Shown here: in pieces, positions 24,894 through 32,907 of the stretch
Layout: the number at the start of each line of letters is the position of its first letter
Position numbering within the stretch: position 1 is the stretch's first letter
Source of the DNA: Bacillota bacterium
Lineage (GTDB): Bacteria; Bacillota; UBA4882; UBA10575
Direction of reading: 5' to 3'
Length of the DNA: 43,414 nt
Assembly (NCBI GenBank): GCA_012735135.1
Contig: JAAYHY010000056.1
Coordinates: 1 to 43,414 of the forward strand
Notes under the pieces: generated by a model
What the model saw: only the letters and a program-made list of their open reading frames with translations
Databases searched by the model: none
Told to the model about the DNA's origin: nothing
Translations under genes and position numbers: made by a program

Positions 24894-25877
24894 ATGGGCG
24901 GCTTTACCCTGTTGGTTGTGGTGGTTTTAATCTTGGCGGCCGAATTTGTCAACGGATGGACCGACGCGCCAAACGCGATTGTGACGGTGGTGACGACCAA
25001 AGCGGTCAAACCCAAAACCGCGGTGGCCATTGCAGTGGTGGGAAATATGATCGGCGCCTTTTATGGCCGGGCGGTGGCACAAACTATCGGGACGGAGATC
25101 ATTAAACCGGAAGCCATTAACCTGGTTACCCTTGGGGCGGCTTTACTCGCTATTGTGATCTGGTCAACCGCCGCCTCCTGCTTCGGGATCCCGACCAGTG
25201 AAAGCCATGCTTTGCTGGCGGGATTGGCCGGCGCCGCTTTGGCCACGGCCGGACCGGCGGCGTGGTTGCCGGCCGGGTGGAAAAAGATCTTTGCCGGTCT
25301 GGTCATCTCGGTGCTTTTCGGCGCCGGTGGCGGGTTTGGTTTGGGCTGGGTTCTGAAAACCTTCAGCGCGAGCTGGCCAAAGGAGAAAAGCAACCGGGTG
25401 TTCCAGGTTTTGCAGGTCCTTGCTGCCGGCGGGATGGCGGTGAGCCACGGGAGTAACGACGGGCAGAAGTTTATCGGGATTTTTACCTTAAGTATGGTCC
25501 TGGCCGGTTTTCTCCCGGGGTTTCAGGTTCAACCCTGGATCATTATCTTATGCTCGCTGGTTATGGGGGTGGGGACTTCGGTGGGGGGATGGCGCATTAT
25601 CGAAAAGGTCGGGGTCAAAATGGTCAAACTGGAACCGGATCAAGGGTTGGCCGCGCAAACCGCAGCGGCGGCTTCGATCTTGTTTGCTTCCAGTTTCGGG
25701 ATACCCTTAAGCACCACCCATACGATTAACACTGCGCTGATGGGCGCCGGGGCGACCCGGGGGATATCCGCCGTCAACTGGGGAATAGTTAAAGAACTTG
25801 CCTGTGCCTGGCTTTTTACCTTTCCCGCCTGTGGCTTGATCGGGTATTTGACAGCGTGGCTTTTAATCCGGTTTTAA
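24894..25877 (+). CDS. PiT-family inorganic phosphate transporter
   Basis: A 327-residue PHO-4/PiT permease. The two signature repeats are present: NGWTDAPNAIVTVVTTKA near the N-terminus and GGMAVSHGSNDGQKFIGIF in the middle, with TSESHALLAG and LSTTHTINTALMGAG as the paired TxSH/TTH loops. About ten spans. I start at ATG 24894, five bases after AAGGAGGGT; the open frame further upstream is not preceded by a ribosome site. The usual PhoU-like (DUF47) partner gene is missing from both sides. Confidence 0.94.
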   Translation: MGGFTLLVVVVLILAAEFVNGWTDAPNAIVTVVTTKAVKPKTAVAIAVVGNMIGAFYGRAVAQTIGTEIIKPEAINLVTLGAALLAIVIWSTAASCFGIPTSESHALLAGLAGAALATAGPAAWLPAGWKKIFAGLVISVLFGAGGGFGLGWVLKTFSASWPKEKSNRVFQVLQVLAAGGMAVSHGSNDGQKFIGIFTLSMVLAGFLPGFQVQPWIIILCSLVMGVGTSVGGWRIIEKVGVKMVKLEPDQGLAAQTAAAASILFASSFGIPLSTTHTINTALMGAGATRGISAVNWGIVKELACAWLFTFPACGLIGYLTAWLLIRF

Positions 25878-25878
25878 G

Positions 25879-25928
25879 CTTGGCGGTGTTTTAAACGGGG
25901 AAACTTGGCGGTGATTTAAACGGCGAAA
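25879..25928 (+). repeat. Tandem duplication, 2 x 25 bp
   Basis: Two copies beginning CTTGGCGGTG and ending ACGG(G/C)GAAA, differing at two positions, directly after the phosphate transporter stop. Confidence 0.85.
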
Positions 25929-25998
25929 AGAGAACAGAATAGGAAGGAATGATGGGGAAAGGATAATTTGAACTTGATAACGATGGAGGGTAAAGGAT

Positions 25999-28026
25999 TT
26001 GAAGGCCAATCCGCATCTGGAAAGTATATGGAAAGAGTTGGCGCAGCGGCGCGGAGAAGGAACGGCCCGGTATTTTCTACCGGCCCTTTGGAACAGTTTC
26101 GGTTTTAAAGACTATACAATCGCCCCTGAGCGGCCGGGTGAGATCCAAGTTGACCCCTACCAATTTTACCTGGCGGCGATCGAGTTTATTACCGCCCAAG
26201 GGCAGAACCGTACCCCCCGGGGAGCGCAGGGAAGAACGGGGGCCGGGGGAAGGCCGGCGGGGACAAAAATTATATACGGCGCTTTTTTAAGGACGCTCAC
26301 GGCGTGGGACCATGTTCCCGGTGGTCCGGTGGAACCGGGTACCTTTCTTAAGGCGATTGCCCTTCTTCCTTTTTTGCAGACCTTGGGCGTGGAGATCCTC
26401 TATCTGTTACCTATCTTTGCCAGAGGGGAAAAATACAAAAAGGGGGAGTTGGGGAGTCCTTACGCGGTTAAGGACTTTTACCGCTTGGATCCGAGTTTAC
26501 ACGATCCGTTATTGGGCGCGCCGACGCCGGCCCGGGTGGAGACCGGGTTTAAGGCCCTGGTCGAAGCCTGTCATCTCCTGGGGATAAGGGTAATAGTTGA
26601 TTTTGTCTTTCGAACCGCCGCCCGGGATAGTGAGTTAATTCTGGAGCATCCCGAGTGGTTCTACTGGATTGACCTGACGACCGCTTCCACCTATCTCCCG
26701 CCGGTGGTGAAAGGGGTCAAGCCCCTTGCGGCCGGCAATGAAGATAATCTTAAAAACTTATATAAAGCTCCTTCCGTTCAGGAATACCTGACCAAGTTCC
26801 GGCCCGCCCCGAACATCACCGACCCGGCCAAATGGGAAAAGCTCCGGAAGGAACAGCAGCGAAGCGGGGAAAATATCCTGGATTTGGTGGAAAGGGAGTT
26901 CGGCGTCACGACGGCGCCCGGGTTTTCCGATGTGATCTGTGATCCCCAGCCACCATGGACCGATGTGACGTACCTCCGGTTTTATTTAGACCTACACCCG
27001 ATCGCCCGTCAGTTTGTGACTCCGGAACAACCGCCCTATGTTTTACAGGACATCGCCTGCCTCAATTTGTTCCGGGGCGAGAACCCCAACCAAGAACTGT
27101 GGGAGTATATTATTAATATTATCCCTTATTACCAGCAAAAATTTGGGATTGACGGCGCCCGGATCGATATGGGCCACGCTTTACCACCCGAATTAAACCG
27201 GGCGATTATCGAACGGACCAGAGCCCAAGCTCGGCATTTTCTTTTCTGGTCGGAAGAGTTTGACGTTAAGAATACGCCGGCGGCGAAAACCTGGGGGTAC
27301 GATTTGATCACCGGTGATCTCTGGCAATTATTTAAAACTGCCGGACGGAAAGGGTTTTGCCGCCAACTTTTCGCCCGGGTCCGCTCCGCCGTGCTTCCGC
27401 TCACCGGCGCCCTTGAATTGCCGGATACGCCCCGGGCCGCTTCCTATTATCCGGAACCACGTTTTCTTCCCTTCCTCGTGTTGCTCAATTATTTCCTCCC
27501 CAATATTTTTCCCTTTATCAACAGCGGTCTGGAATTATTGGAAAAACAACCGATGAATTTGGGGTTGGACAACACGGAGGCCGGCCGGTTTGTGCTGCCC
27601 CCGGAGGATCCAATGTACGGAAAACTGGCTTTTTTCGATCTTTACCGTCTCCATTGGTTACAGGAAGAAAGGAACCTGATCCTTCCGTTGTTGCGGTCAG
27701 CGGCGTTGTTAAGGCAACGGTTCGCCCCTTTACTCAGGCCGGATTATTTAATCCGGGATGGTGGGCGTTTCCCCCGCAGGAATGTGGTCTATTTTGTCTA
27801 CCGGGCGGCGGACCGGGGCCAATTACTGCTCTTTGCCGGTAACCCGGATCTACGCAAAAGGGTGGACGTGGTCTTCGACCGGTTAGTACCGGTCAAAACT
27901 CAGGCTGAGTTCCCGGAGCTCACTCTTATACTTACTGGCCAAAGGTTAACGAACCAGCCTTGGTCCTGGCGGCAGAAACACCGGTTGGAGCCGGGGGGAG
28001 TCGTCATCGCGCTAGGGGAGGCTTAG
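25999..28026 (+). CDS. GH13 (alpha-amylase superfamily) protein with altered motifs
   Basis: A 675-residue protein with a TIM-barrel GH13 core and a C-terminal beta domain. Region II is FGIDGARIDMGHALP (nucleophile Asp near 391). Region III is LFWSEEFDV (acid Glu near 419). Region I reads VIVDFVFRTAARDS, without the usual Asn-His. Region IV reads ELPDTPRA where most amylases have NHDTPR, so the transition-state His is gone but the Asp stays. EHPEWFYWID resembles the GlgE-like part of the family. A Gly/Arg-rich insert sits at about 70-90. There is no signal peptide, so the enzyme is cytoplasmic and probably acts on glucans or maltodextrins, perhaps as a transferase. TTG 25999 has GGAGGG eight bases upstream. 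It is monocistronic. Confidence 0.82.
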   Translation: MKANPHLESIWKELAQRRGEGTARYFLPALWNSFGFKDYTIAPERPGEIQVDPYQFYLAAIEFITAQGQNRTPRGAQGRTGAGGRPAGTKIIYGAFLRTLTAWDHVPGGPVEPGTFLKAIALLPFLQTLGVEILYLLPIFARGEKYKKGELGSPYAVKDFYRLDPSLHDPLLGAPTPARVETGFKALVEACHLLGIRVIVDFVFRTAARDSELILEHPEWFYWIDLTTASTYLPPVVKGVKPLAAGNEDNLKNLYKAPSVQEYLTKFRPAPNITDPAKWEKLRKEQQRSGENILDLVEREFGVTTAPGFSDVICDPQPPWTDVTYLRFYLDLHPIARQFVTPEQPPYVLQDIACLNLFRGENPNQELWEYIINIIPYYQQKFGIDGARIDMGHALPPELNRAIIERTRAQARHFLFWSEEFDVKNTPAAKTWGYDLITGDLWQLFKTAGRKGFCRQLFARVRSAVLPLTGALELPDTPRAASYYPEPRFLPFLVLLNYFLPNIFPFINSGLELLEKQPMNLGLDNTEAGRFVLPPEDPMYGKLAFFDLYRLHWLQEERNLILPLLRSAALLRQRFAPLLRPDYLIRDGGRFPRRNVVYFVYRAADRGQLLLFAGNPDLRKRVDVVFDRLVPVKTQAEFPELTLILTGQRLTNQPWSWRQKHRLEPGGVVIALGEA

Positions 28027-28110
28027 CGCGAAAGGGAAGACGGTGCCGTCAAGGTCAATTTTGACTACGAGTAAAAGTCTCGCCGGTCAGCAGGTCAGAA
28101 GAAGACCCAT

Positions 28111-28827
28111 CTAGAGCCCGGGCTTATCCCCCGTATGCACCGTGGCGATTCCCCAACTTAGCTCATAATATTGAACAGCTGTAAACCCAATCTGGCCAAA
28201 GATGGCGCTTACTTGGGCAGGGCTGGGGTAAGCCTGGACCGAACGGTGTAAATAGAGGTAAGGTTTTTTATCACCCGTGAGGAGGAGGCCTACTAAAGGG
28301 GGAAAGGTTGCGGAATATAAAGCATAAAGCTTATTTAAAAGGGGATAACGGGGTTTTCCCAGTTCCAGCCCGACGATGCGGCCGCCCGGTTTTAGTACCC
28401 GGTAGAGTTCCCGAAGGGCTTGACGCATATCGGCAACGTTTCGTAAACCATAACCGATCACCGCCCGGTCGAAGGAGTTATCGGGAAAAGGAAGGTCCAT
28501 GGCATTCCCTTCCACAAGTTGAATCCGGTGCGACCGGGAAAGTTCTCTCAAGTTTTTCGCGGCGATCTTGAGCATGGGCAGGGAGAGATCAAGACCGGCC
28601 ACGTAGCCGCGGGGGCCAACTTTTTGGGCCAAATCCTTGGTGATCAAACCGGTGCCGCAACAGACATCTAAAACTTGCTGGCCGGGGTGGAGATTGGCTT
28701 TTTCCACCGCAAACCGCCGCCAGAAATGATGAAGCCCAAAACTGATCAGCGTGTTCACGAGGTCGTAATGGGGAGCGATCTTTCGGAAATAGGTTGTGAG
28801 GCGCTGTTCTTTAAAGCTGACGGGCAA
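28111..28827 (-). CDS. menG: Demethylmenaquinone methyltransferase (UbiE/MenG)
   Basis: A 238-residue SAM-dependent methyltransferase. YFRKIAPHYDLVNTLISFGLHHFWRR is the UbiE N-terminal signature. LDVCCGTGLITKDLA is SAM motif I, DLPFPDNSFDRAVIGYGLRNV covers motifs II and post-II, and RVLKPGGRIVGLELGKP is the third. I chose TTG 28827 (AAGGAG eight bases upstream) because it gives the family's usual length; the frame extends 42 codons further without conservation. It would methylate demethylmenaquinone, implying a menaquinone chain. No other men gene is visible. Confidence 0.9.
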   Translation of the reverse strand: MPVSFKEQRLTTYFRKIAPHYDLVNTLISFGLHHFWRRFAVEKANLHPGQQVLDVCCGTGLITKDLAQKVGPRGYVAGLDLSLPMLKIAAKNLRELSRSHRIQLVEGNAMDLPFPDNSFDRAVIGYGLRNVADMRQALRELYRVLKPGGRIVGLELGKPRYPLLNKLYALYSATFPPLVGLLLTGDKKPYLYLHRSVQAYPSPAQVSAIFGQIGFTAVQYYELSWGIATVHTGDKPGL

Positions 28828-28996
28828 GGATGATTCTCCTTCTCCGCAAAAAGTGTGGTCGATAATCTTATTCTTCCTCCGAAGGCCGGTTTTATCAGCT
28901 TGGCAACGACCGGAAAGTTCTCTCAGCCCGACACGGACCCCTTTACGGCGCAATATTATGTGGTAGTGCTGTAGAAAAGGGAGGTGTGGCTGAAAG

Positions 28997-29101
28997 ATGG
29001 GTACTGTTGATACAATTGGTGGCGGAGGGTTTCTCCCGTTCTTAATTTTCTTAATCTTGATTCTACTGGTTTTAGGGATCGATAAAGGCCGGAAATATTA
29101 A
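28997..29101 (+). CDS. Single-span membrane micro-protein, 34 residues
   Basis: The frame starts MGTVDTIGGGGFLPFLIFL, continues as an Ile/Leu-rich span and ends GIDKGRKY. It has a Gly-rich N-tail, one membrane helix (about 12-29) and a basic C-tail, the layout of the small YjcZ-type proteins of spore formers. GGGAGG lies 12 bases upstream. A clean intrinsic terminator follows at 29138. Both support a real gene, although no family is certain. Confidence 0.6.
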   Translation: MGTVDTIGGGGFLPFLIFLILILLVLGIDKGRKY

Positions 29102-29137
29102 GGCCCTATCGATATAATAGTTTAATTTATCGCGAAG

Positions 29138-29168
29138 AAAGGACCCGTGCGCATCCGGGTCCTTTATC
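29138..29168 (+). terminator. Terminator of the micro-protein gene
   Basis: AAAGGACCCG and CGGGTCCTTT pair around an 8-base loop, followed by ATCTATTT. Confidence 0.8.
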
Positions 29169-29262
29169 TATTTGCGTGGATAGATCCGGCTGCTGACACC
29201 GGGCAGACATGGGCAAGGAAAAACTGGGGAGAGTACTGGGCAATTGATAGGTAAGATAGAAC

Positions 29263-29289
29263 AAAAAAATCCGGCTTAATCCGGATTTC
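29263..29289 (-). terminator. Terminator of the tRNA operon
   Basis: On the minus strand AAATCCGG-ATTAAG-CCGGATTT followed by TTTT, ten bases downstream of the tRNA-Thr CCA end. Confidence 0.85.
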
Positions 29290-29298
29290 TTTTTTAAC

Positions 29299-29374
29299 TG
29301 GAGCTGGCGATCCGAGTCGAACGGACAACCTGCGGTTTACGATACCGCTGCTCTGCCGATTGAGCTACGCCAGC
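29299..29374 (-). tRNA. tRNA-Thr (anticodon CGT)
   Basis: A 76-base cloverleaf. Acceptor stem GCTGGCG/CGCCAGC, D-arm GCTC...GAGC, anticodon stem GCGGT/ACCGC with loop ATCGTAA, T-loop TTCGACT, and an encoded CCA end after discriminator T. Anticodon CGT reads ACG. Confidence 0.95.
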
Positions 29375-29386
29375 ATAGACAGTAAA

Positions 29387-29461
29387 TGGAGCGGGCGACG
29401 GGATTCGAACCCGCGATCCTCGGCTTGGGAAGCCGATGCTCTACCACTGAGCCACGCCCGC
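29387..29461 (-). tRNA. tRNA-Gly (anticodon CCC)
   Basis: A 75-base cloverleaf. Acceptor stem GCGGGCG/CGCCCGC, D-arm GCTC...GAGC, anticodon stem TCGGC/GCCGA with loop TTCCCAA, T-arm GCGGG-TTCGAAT-CCCGT and encoded CCA. Anticodon CCC reads GGG. It is transcribed first, 12 bases before tRNA-Thr. Confidence 0.96.
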
Positions 29462-29473
29462 TTAGCAATGTAT

Positions 29474-29502
29474 ATTTTATGATAACCACGGGAAAAAGTC
29501 AA
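29474..29502 (-). promoter_or_regulatory. tRNA operon promoter
   Basis: On the minus strand TTGACT, a 17-base spacer and TAAAAT, 12 bases before the tRNA-Gly 5' end. Confidence 0.85.
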
Positions 29503-29550
29503 GCACAACTTTTCCCGCGTTTGCCACCTTTTGCTTAGGAAATCGAGAAA

Positions 29551-29595
29551 ATATTCATCGAAAAAAGAAGGGGGTTTTCTTTTTTCGAAGAATAT
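29551..29595. other. Long AT-rich hairpin between tRNA promoter and ferredoxin gene
   Basis: ATATTC-A-TCGAAAAAAGAA pairs with TTCTTTTTTCGA-A-GAATAT across loop GGGGGTT: 18 paired bases with a single A/A mismatch. The remainder of 29462-29699 holds no other gene. Confidence 0.75.
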
Positions 29596-29699
29596 AAATA
29601 TTTTGTTTGAGATCATCACCACCCATCCGCAGGTGGAAGGTTGAGGAGTCGTTACTGCAGCGCTGGAGTGGTGGGATACAGAATAAAGGAGGTGTCGAG

Positions 29700-29870
29700 A
29701 TGGCTTACAAAATCAATGACGAATGCATTAATTGTGGGGCCTGTGTTGCTGAGTGCCCGGTGGAAGCGATCAGTGAGGGTGCGGATAAACACGAGATTGA
29801 TCCGGAAAAATGTATTGAGTGTGGCGCCTGCGCCGATGTTTGTCCGGTAGGAGCTCCCCAGCCCGAATAA
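29700..29870 (+). CDS. 2[4Fe-4S] ferredoxin
   Basis: A 56-residue clostridial-type ferredoxin with two complete motifs: CINCGACVAECP (Cys 10, 13, 16, 20) and CIECGACADVCP (Cys 38, 41, 44, 48). Each holds one [4Fe-4S] cluster. It serves as a low-potential electron carrier in the cytoplasm. AAAGGAGGTG precedes ATG by about six bases; the frame further upstream is not part of the protein. A terminator follows directly, so it is monocistronic. Confidence 0.96.
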   Translation: MAYKINDECINCGACVAECPVEAISEGADKHEIDPEKCIECGACADVCPVGAPQPE

Positions 29871-29889
29871 TTATTACAAACAGAACTCA

Positions 29890-29918
29890 CCCCGCCATTT
29901 GGCGGGTTTTATTTTTTA
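29890..29918 (+). terminator. Terminator of the ferredoxin gene
   Basis: CCCGCC-ATTT-GGCGGG followed by TTTTATTTTTT. It touches the 3' end of the convergent RHH gene. Confidence 0.88.
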
Positions 29919-30095
29919 TAGACGGGGTGGCGCCACAAATTCCGGCTCCTCAAGGGCTTTTTCCTCTAAATATTCGGCGATCAGACGGCGCACAACCTCC
30001 GAAATACTTGACTGTTCATAAAAGGTTAGATGACGAAGTTTTTCATAGGTGTCTTCCTCAATCCGCACATGTAAGTTTTTTCTTTTTACGCCCAT
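29916..30095 (-). CDS. Ribbon-helix-helix (CopG/Arc-type) small DNA-binding protein
   Basis: A 59-residue protein. The N-terminal strand KNLHVRIEEDTYEKLRHL and the following helix pair SISEVVRRLIAEYLEEKA match the ribbon-helix-helix fold, then an acidic/proline tail. GGGGAGG lies four bases before ATG 30095. RHH proteins often act as antitoxins or repressors; the neighbour upstream is not a toxin family I recognise. The gap to that CheC-like gene is 70 bases on the same strand, so they may be one transcript. Confidence 0.8.
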   Translation of the reverse strand: MGVKRKNLHVRIEEDTYEKLRHLTFYEQSSISEVVRRLIAEYLEEKALEEPEFVAPPRL

Positions 30096-30165
30096 TTTAC
30101 CTCCCCATTTCCCCTTATGCCTATTATGCGCAAATCCGTAAAAATTATGGAGCATGGGACGGGGT

Positions 30166-30831
30166 TCAGGAAGACAAGGGTTCCCTTTCGGTGGAAGAGA
30201 TATGCTCTTCGAGACGGGCTAAAAACAGATTGAGGCTTTCTCCGGCCGGAATAAAGATTAATTCCATCTTAAATTCGGGATTATATGCGGAGATCTCCGC
30301 CATTAATACCCGGCGGTCGAAGGAATAGATCTTACTGGCGAGTTGGATGGATTTTAAGACATTATGAATGGGGCAGGGTGGCGTCAACCACCACCTGGTC
30401 GGGAGTTCCTGGTGGAGAGAATGCCAGAAAGTATTGATCAGAATATTCGTAATCTCGCTCAGAAAAGACTCGTCGATTTTGGAGAGGAAAAACTTGCGGA
30501 TGATCCGTTGTTTTTTCATTTCTATACTGACCAGTTCCATTGCGGTTTCACGGGAGAAACAAAGGTATAATTCGCCCTTGAGGTCACCGGTGACGCGGGA
30601 ATGGAAGCCCATCTCCGCGGTGGGGACATGTTCCAAGTTTTGGATTAACCAAGAAAAAGGAAGAAAGAAGAAACCGGTTAGTTCCATTTCAAATGGATGG
30701 GAGAAGAGCGAAGAAAGTTTTTGACTTAGGGAGCCAACTCCTGCTTGGTAAAGTTTCTCCAGTATGTTGACACCTCGTTCATTTATGAGGAGTGGAGAAT
30801 AAAAAAGACCTTCTCTCATTTCAAGTGCCAT
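30166..30831 (-). CDS. CheC/FliY/CheX-family phosphatase-like protein
   Basis: A 221-residue protein. Residues about 76-182 resemble the CYX phosphatase fold: TGDLKGELYLCFSRETAMELVSIEM is the beta-rich GD-x-G strand pair. Then comes the active-site pattern S122-x3-E126-x2-N129-x22-P152, an exact fit to the CheC/CheX motif (D/S)xxxExxN(x22)P. Only one such motif is present. The N-terminal 70 residues are unassigned. CheC-type enzymes dephosphorylate CheY-P-like receivers. No chemotaxis, flagellar or receiver gene is nearby, so the partner is unknown. GGGGTGAT is five bases before ATG. Placement in this family is inferred from motif spacing. Confidence 0.65.
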   Translation of the reverse strand: MALEMREGLFYSPLLINERGVNILEKLYQAGVGSLSQKLSSLFSHPFEMELTGFFFLPFSWLIQNLEHVPTAEMGFHSRVTGDLKGELYLCFSRETAMELVSIEMKKQRIIRKFFLSKIDESFLSEITNILINTFWHSLHQELPTRWWLTPPCPIHNVLKSIQLASKIYSFDRRVLMAEISAYNPEFKMELIFIPAGESLNLFLARLEEHISSTEREPLSS

Positions 30832-30900
30832 AATTTATCACCCCGTTTATGCTCTTGGTCATAATACTATTCGGTATTCGTTTCCGGGAGAGGAACTCCT

Positions 30901-30955
30901 TTCCATAAGATGGAAGGAATCCCCCGATTATTTACGTAATTTACATCTTATGGAA
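30901..30955. promoter_or_regulatory. Wide inverted repeat upstream of the CheC-like gene
   Basis: TTCCATAAGATG and its exact complement CATCTTATGGAA are separated by 31 bases containing TTACGTAA. They lie 70-124 bases upstream of the minus-strand start, where an operator pair could be. Confidence 0.55.
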
Positions 30956-31081
30956 TAAACGGGGACGGGCAGGCGGAAAGAGAGAAAAACGGGTAAGGAG
31001 CCGGGGGCAGCAACGGATTAAAACAAATATTGGCGGATAATCAATGATCTTTCCGTTTTTTGATGCAGCTACGAAACGGCG

Positions 31082-31114
31082 AAAAAACCGGGCCCCGTCA
31101 TGGACGGAGCCCGG
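31082..31114 (-). terminator. Terminator of the acyl-CoA synthetase gene
   Basis: On the minus strand CCGGGCTCCGTC and GACGGGGCCCGG pair with loop CAT, followed by TTTTTT. Confidence 0.88.
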
Positions 31115-31130
31115 CGTTGCGGATTATTTC

Positions 31131-32762
31131 TTATTTCTCTTCTTCTTTCTGTTCTTCCCGGAGGAGCCGGCGCAGCACTTTACCCACGGCATTCCTGGGT
31201 AAAGCATCGATAATCTGAATCTTGGGGACTTTAAACTTCGACAGGTGGGCAAGACAATATTGCCTGAGTTCCTTTTCCGTGGTTTCGACGCCGTCCTTTA
31301 AGACGACAAAGGCTTTCGGAACTTCACCCCGGAGCGGGTGGGGGATTCCCGTGACCGCTACTTCTTTGACGGCCGGATGGGTATAGAAAAAATCTTCAAG
31401 CTCCCGTGGGTAAATTTTCTCGCCTCCCATGATGATCATGTCTTTTAACCGGTCGGCGATAAAGATATAACCGTCGTCATCCATATAGACCAGGTCACCC
31501 GTGTGTAACCAGCCATCGGCCAGAACCATCTTGGTTTCCTCAGGATTGTTCCAGTACCCCTGCATGACTTGGGGGCCCTGCACCAATAGTTCACCGATCT
31601 CGCCGCTCTTGGTGATCTCTTCGCCGGTGGTCGGCTCAACAATTTTGATTTTCGTGTCCGCAATGGGAATGCCAATGCTGCCCGGTTTAACCGTTCCATA
31701 AATAGGGGTGACGGTAACAATCGGCGAACATTCAGAAAGCCCGTATCCCTCCACCAGTTTCCCGCCGGTTACCTCTTGAAACCGTTGCTGGACGGCCGGG
31801 GGTAGTGGCGAAGCACCGCTAACGCAAGCCCGGATCGAACTGAGGTCGTAATCCCCGCTATCGCGCATGGCGATGGCGGCGTACATGGCCGGAACACCCA
31901 TAAAGAGGTTGGGTTTGTATTTATTGATGGATTGCATAATTTCGTTGATATCGAACCGGGAGTGGAGAATAATGGCTGAACCGGTAAGGATCGGACCGTT
32001 GATCGTGGTTGTTAACCCGTAAATATGAAAGAAGGGGATCACACCTAAAAAGCGGCCGTCACCATCGTTATAAACATTCTTAAACCAGTCGCGGAACTGG
32101 ATGGCGTTGGCCAGAAGGTTGGCATGGCTAAGCATCGCCCCTTTCGGCCAGCCGGTGGTTCCTCCGGTATACTGTAAATTGGCGATGGCTTCAGGCCCGA
32201 TTGGCACTTCCGGATCGGCAGCGGCAGCCGTCGCCAGTAATTTTTCCAGAGCGAGGACCCCGGGGGACTCCGGTTGATTGCTTTCCGGATCCAGCTGTCC
32301 GGTTAAAGCAGTGGTGATGATCTGCAAATCGGCGGTCTTCGCCTGTTCGATTGTGGCCAGTGACTCGGCGCTGGTAATCAGGATCTTCATCCCGGTGTCT
32401 TTGATGATAAAAGTAAGATCCTGCCCGGTCAACATCGGGTTGATCGGAACGGCGATGCCGCCGGCACGTAAGATGCCGTAATAGACGATGAGAAACTGGG
32501 GTGAATTGGGAAGATAAATTCCTACCGTATCGCCGATGGCAAGTCCCAGATCAATTAAGATGTTGGCCATTTTGGAAACCAGTTCGTTGTATTGGCGGTA
32601 GGTCCAGTGTTTATCCAAGAAGATAAAGGCCGTATGATCCGGATACTTGGCGGTGGTTTGGTGGAGGACTTGGGAGAGGGTAAGCTTCGGATATTCTAAG
32701 TGGGTCGCGACCCCCGGTTCGTAATGTTTCCACCATTTGGGTTGTGAACCGTTTTGCATCAT
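31131..32762 (-). CDS. Long-chain acyl-CoA synthetase (AMP-forming)
   Basis: A 543-residue ANL-family ligase. The P-loop is YTGGTTGWPKGAMLSHANL (about 198-216), the A5 motif is EGYGLSECSP, A7 is GWLHTGDLVYMDDDG, the hinge follows at DRLKDMI, and the catalytic Lys is in RNAVGKVLRR near the end. It activates fatty acids in two steps through an acyl-AMP. There is no membrane segment. AAAGGAG precedes two adjacent ATGs; either may start. It is monocistronic, with its own promoter and a strong terminator. Confidence 0.93.
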   Translation of the reverse strand: MMQNGSQPKWWKHYEPGVATHLEYPKLTLSQVLHQTTAKYPDHTAFIFLDKHWTYRQYNELVSKMANILIDLGLAIGDTVGIYLPNSPQFLIVYYGILRAGGIAVPINPMLTGQDLTFIIKDTGMKILITSAESLATIEQAKTADLQIITTALTGQLDPESNQPESPGVLALEKLLATAAAADPEVPIGPEAIANLQYTGGTTGWPKGAMLSHANLLANAIQFRDWFKNVYNDGDGRFLGVIPFFHIYGLTTTINGPILTGSAIILHSRFDINEIMQSINKYKPNLFMGVPAMYAAIAMRDSGDYDLSSIRACVSGASPLPPAVQQRFQEVTGGKLVEGYGLSECSPIVTVTPIYGTVKPGSIGIPIADTKIKIVEPTTGEEITKSGEIGELLVQGPQVMQGYWNNPEETKMVLADGWLHTGDLVYMDDDGYIFIADRLKDMIIMGGEKIYPRELEDFFYTHPAVKEVAVTGIPHPLRGEVPKAFVVLKDGVETTEKELRQYCLAHLSKFKVPKIQIIDALPRNAVGKVLRRLLREEQKEEEK

Positions 32763-32907
32763 AAATCTCCTTTCGGCCCCGGACGAAAAAGGCGTTTTCT
32801 TGCCAAAGGCCTTGTCCGACCCGGGAACATGGGTATTGTTGATTATTTAACTAAACATCCCTCTACCTTGGCGAGGAGAGAGTGGACTCGGCGTTCCGAG
32901 CAAATAT

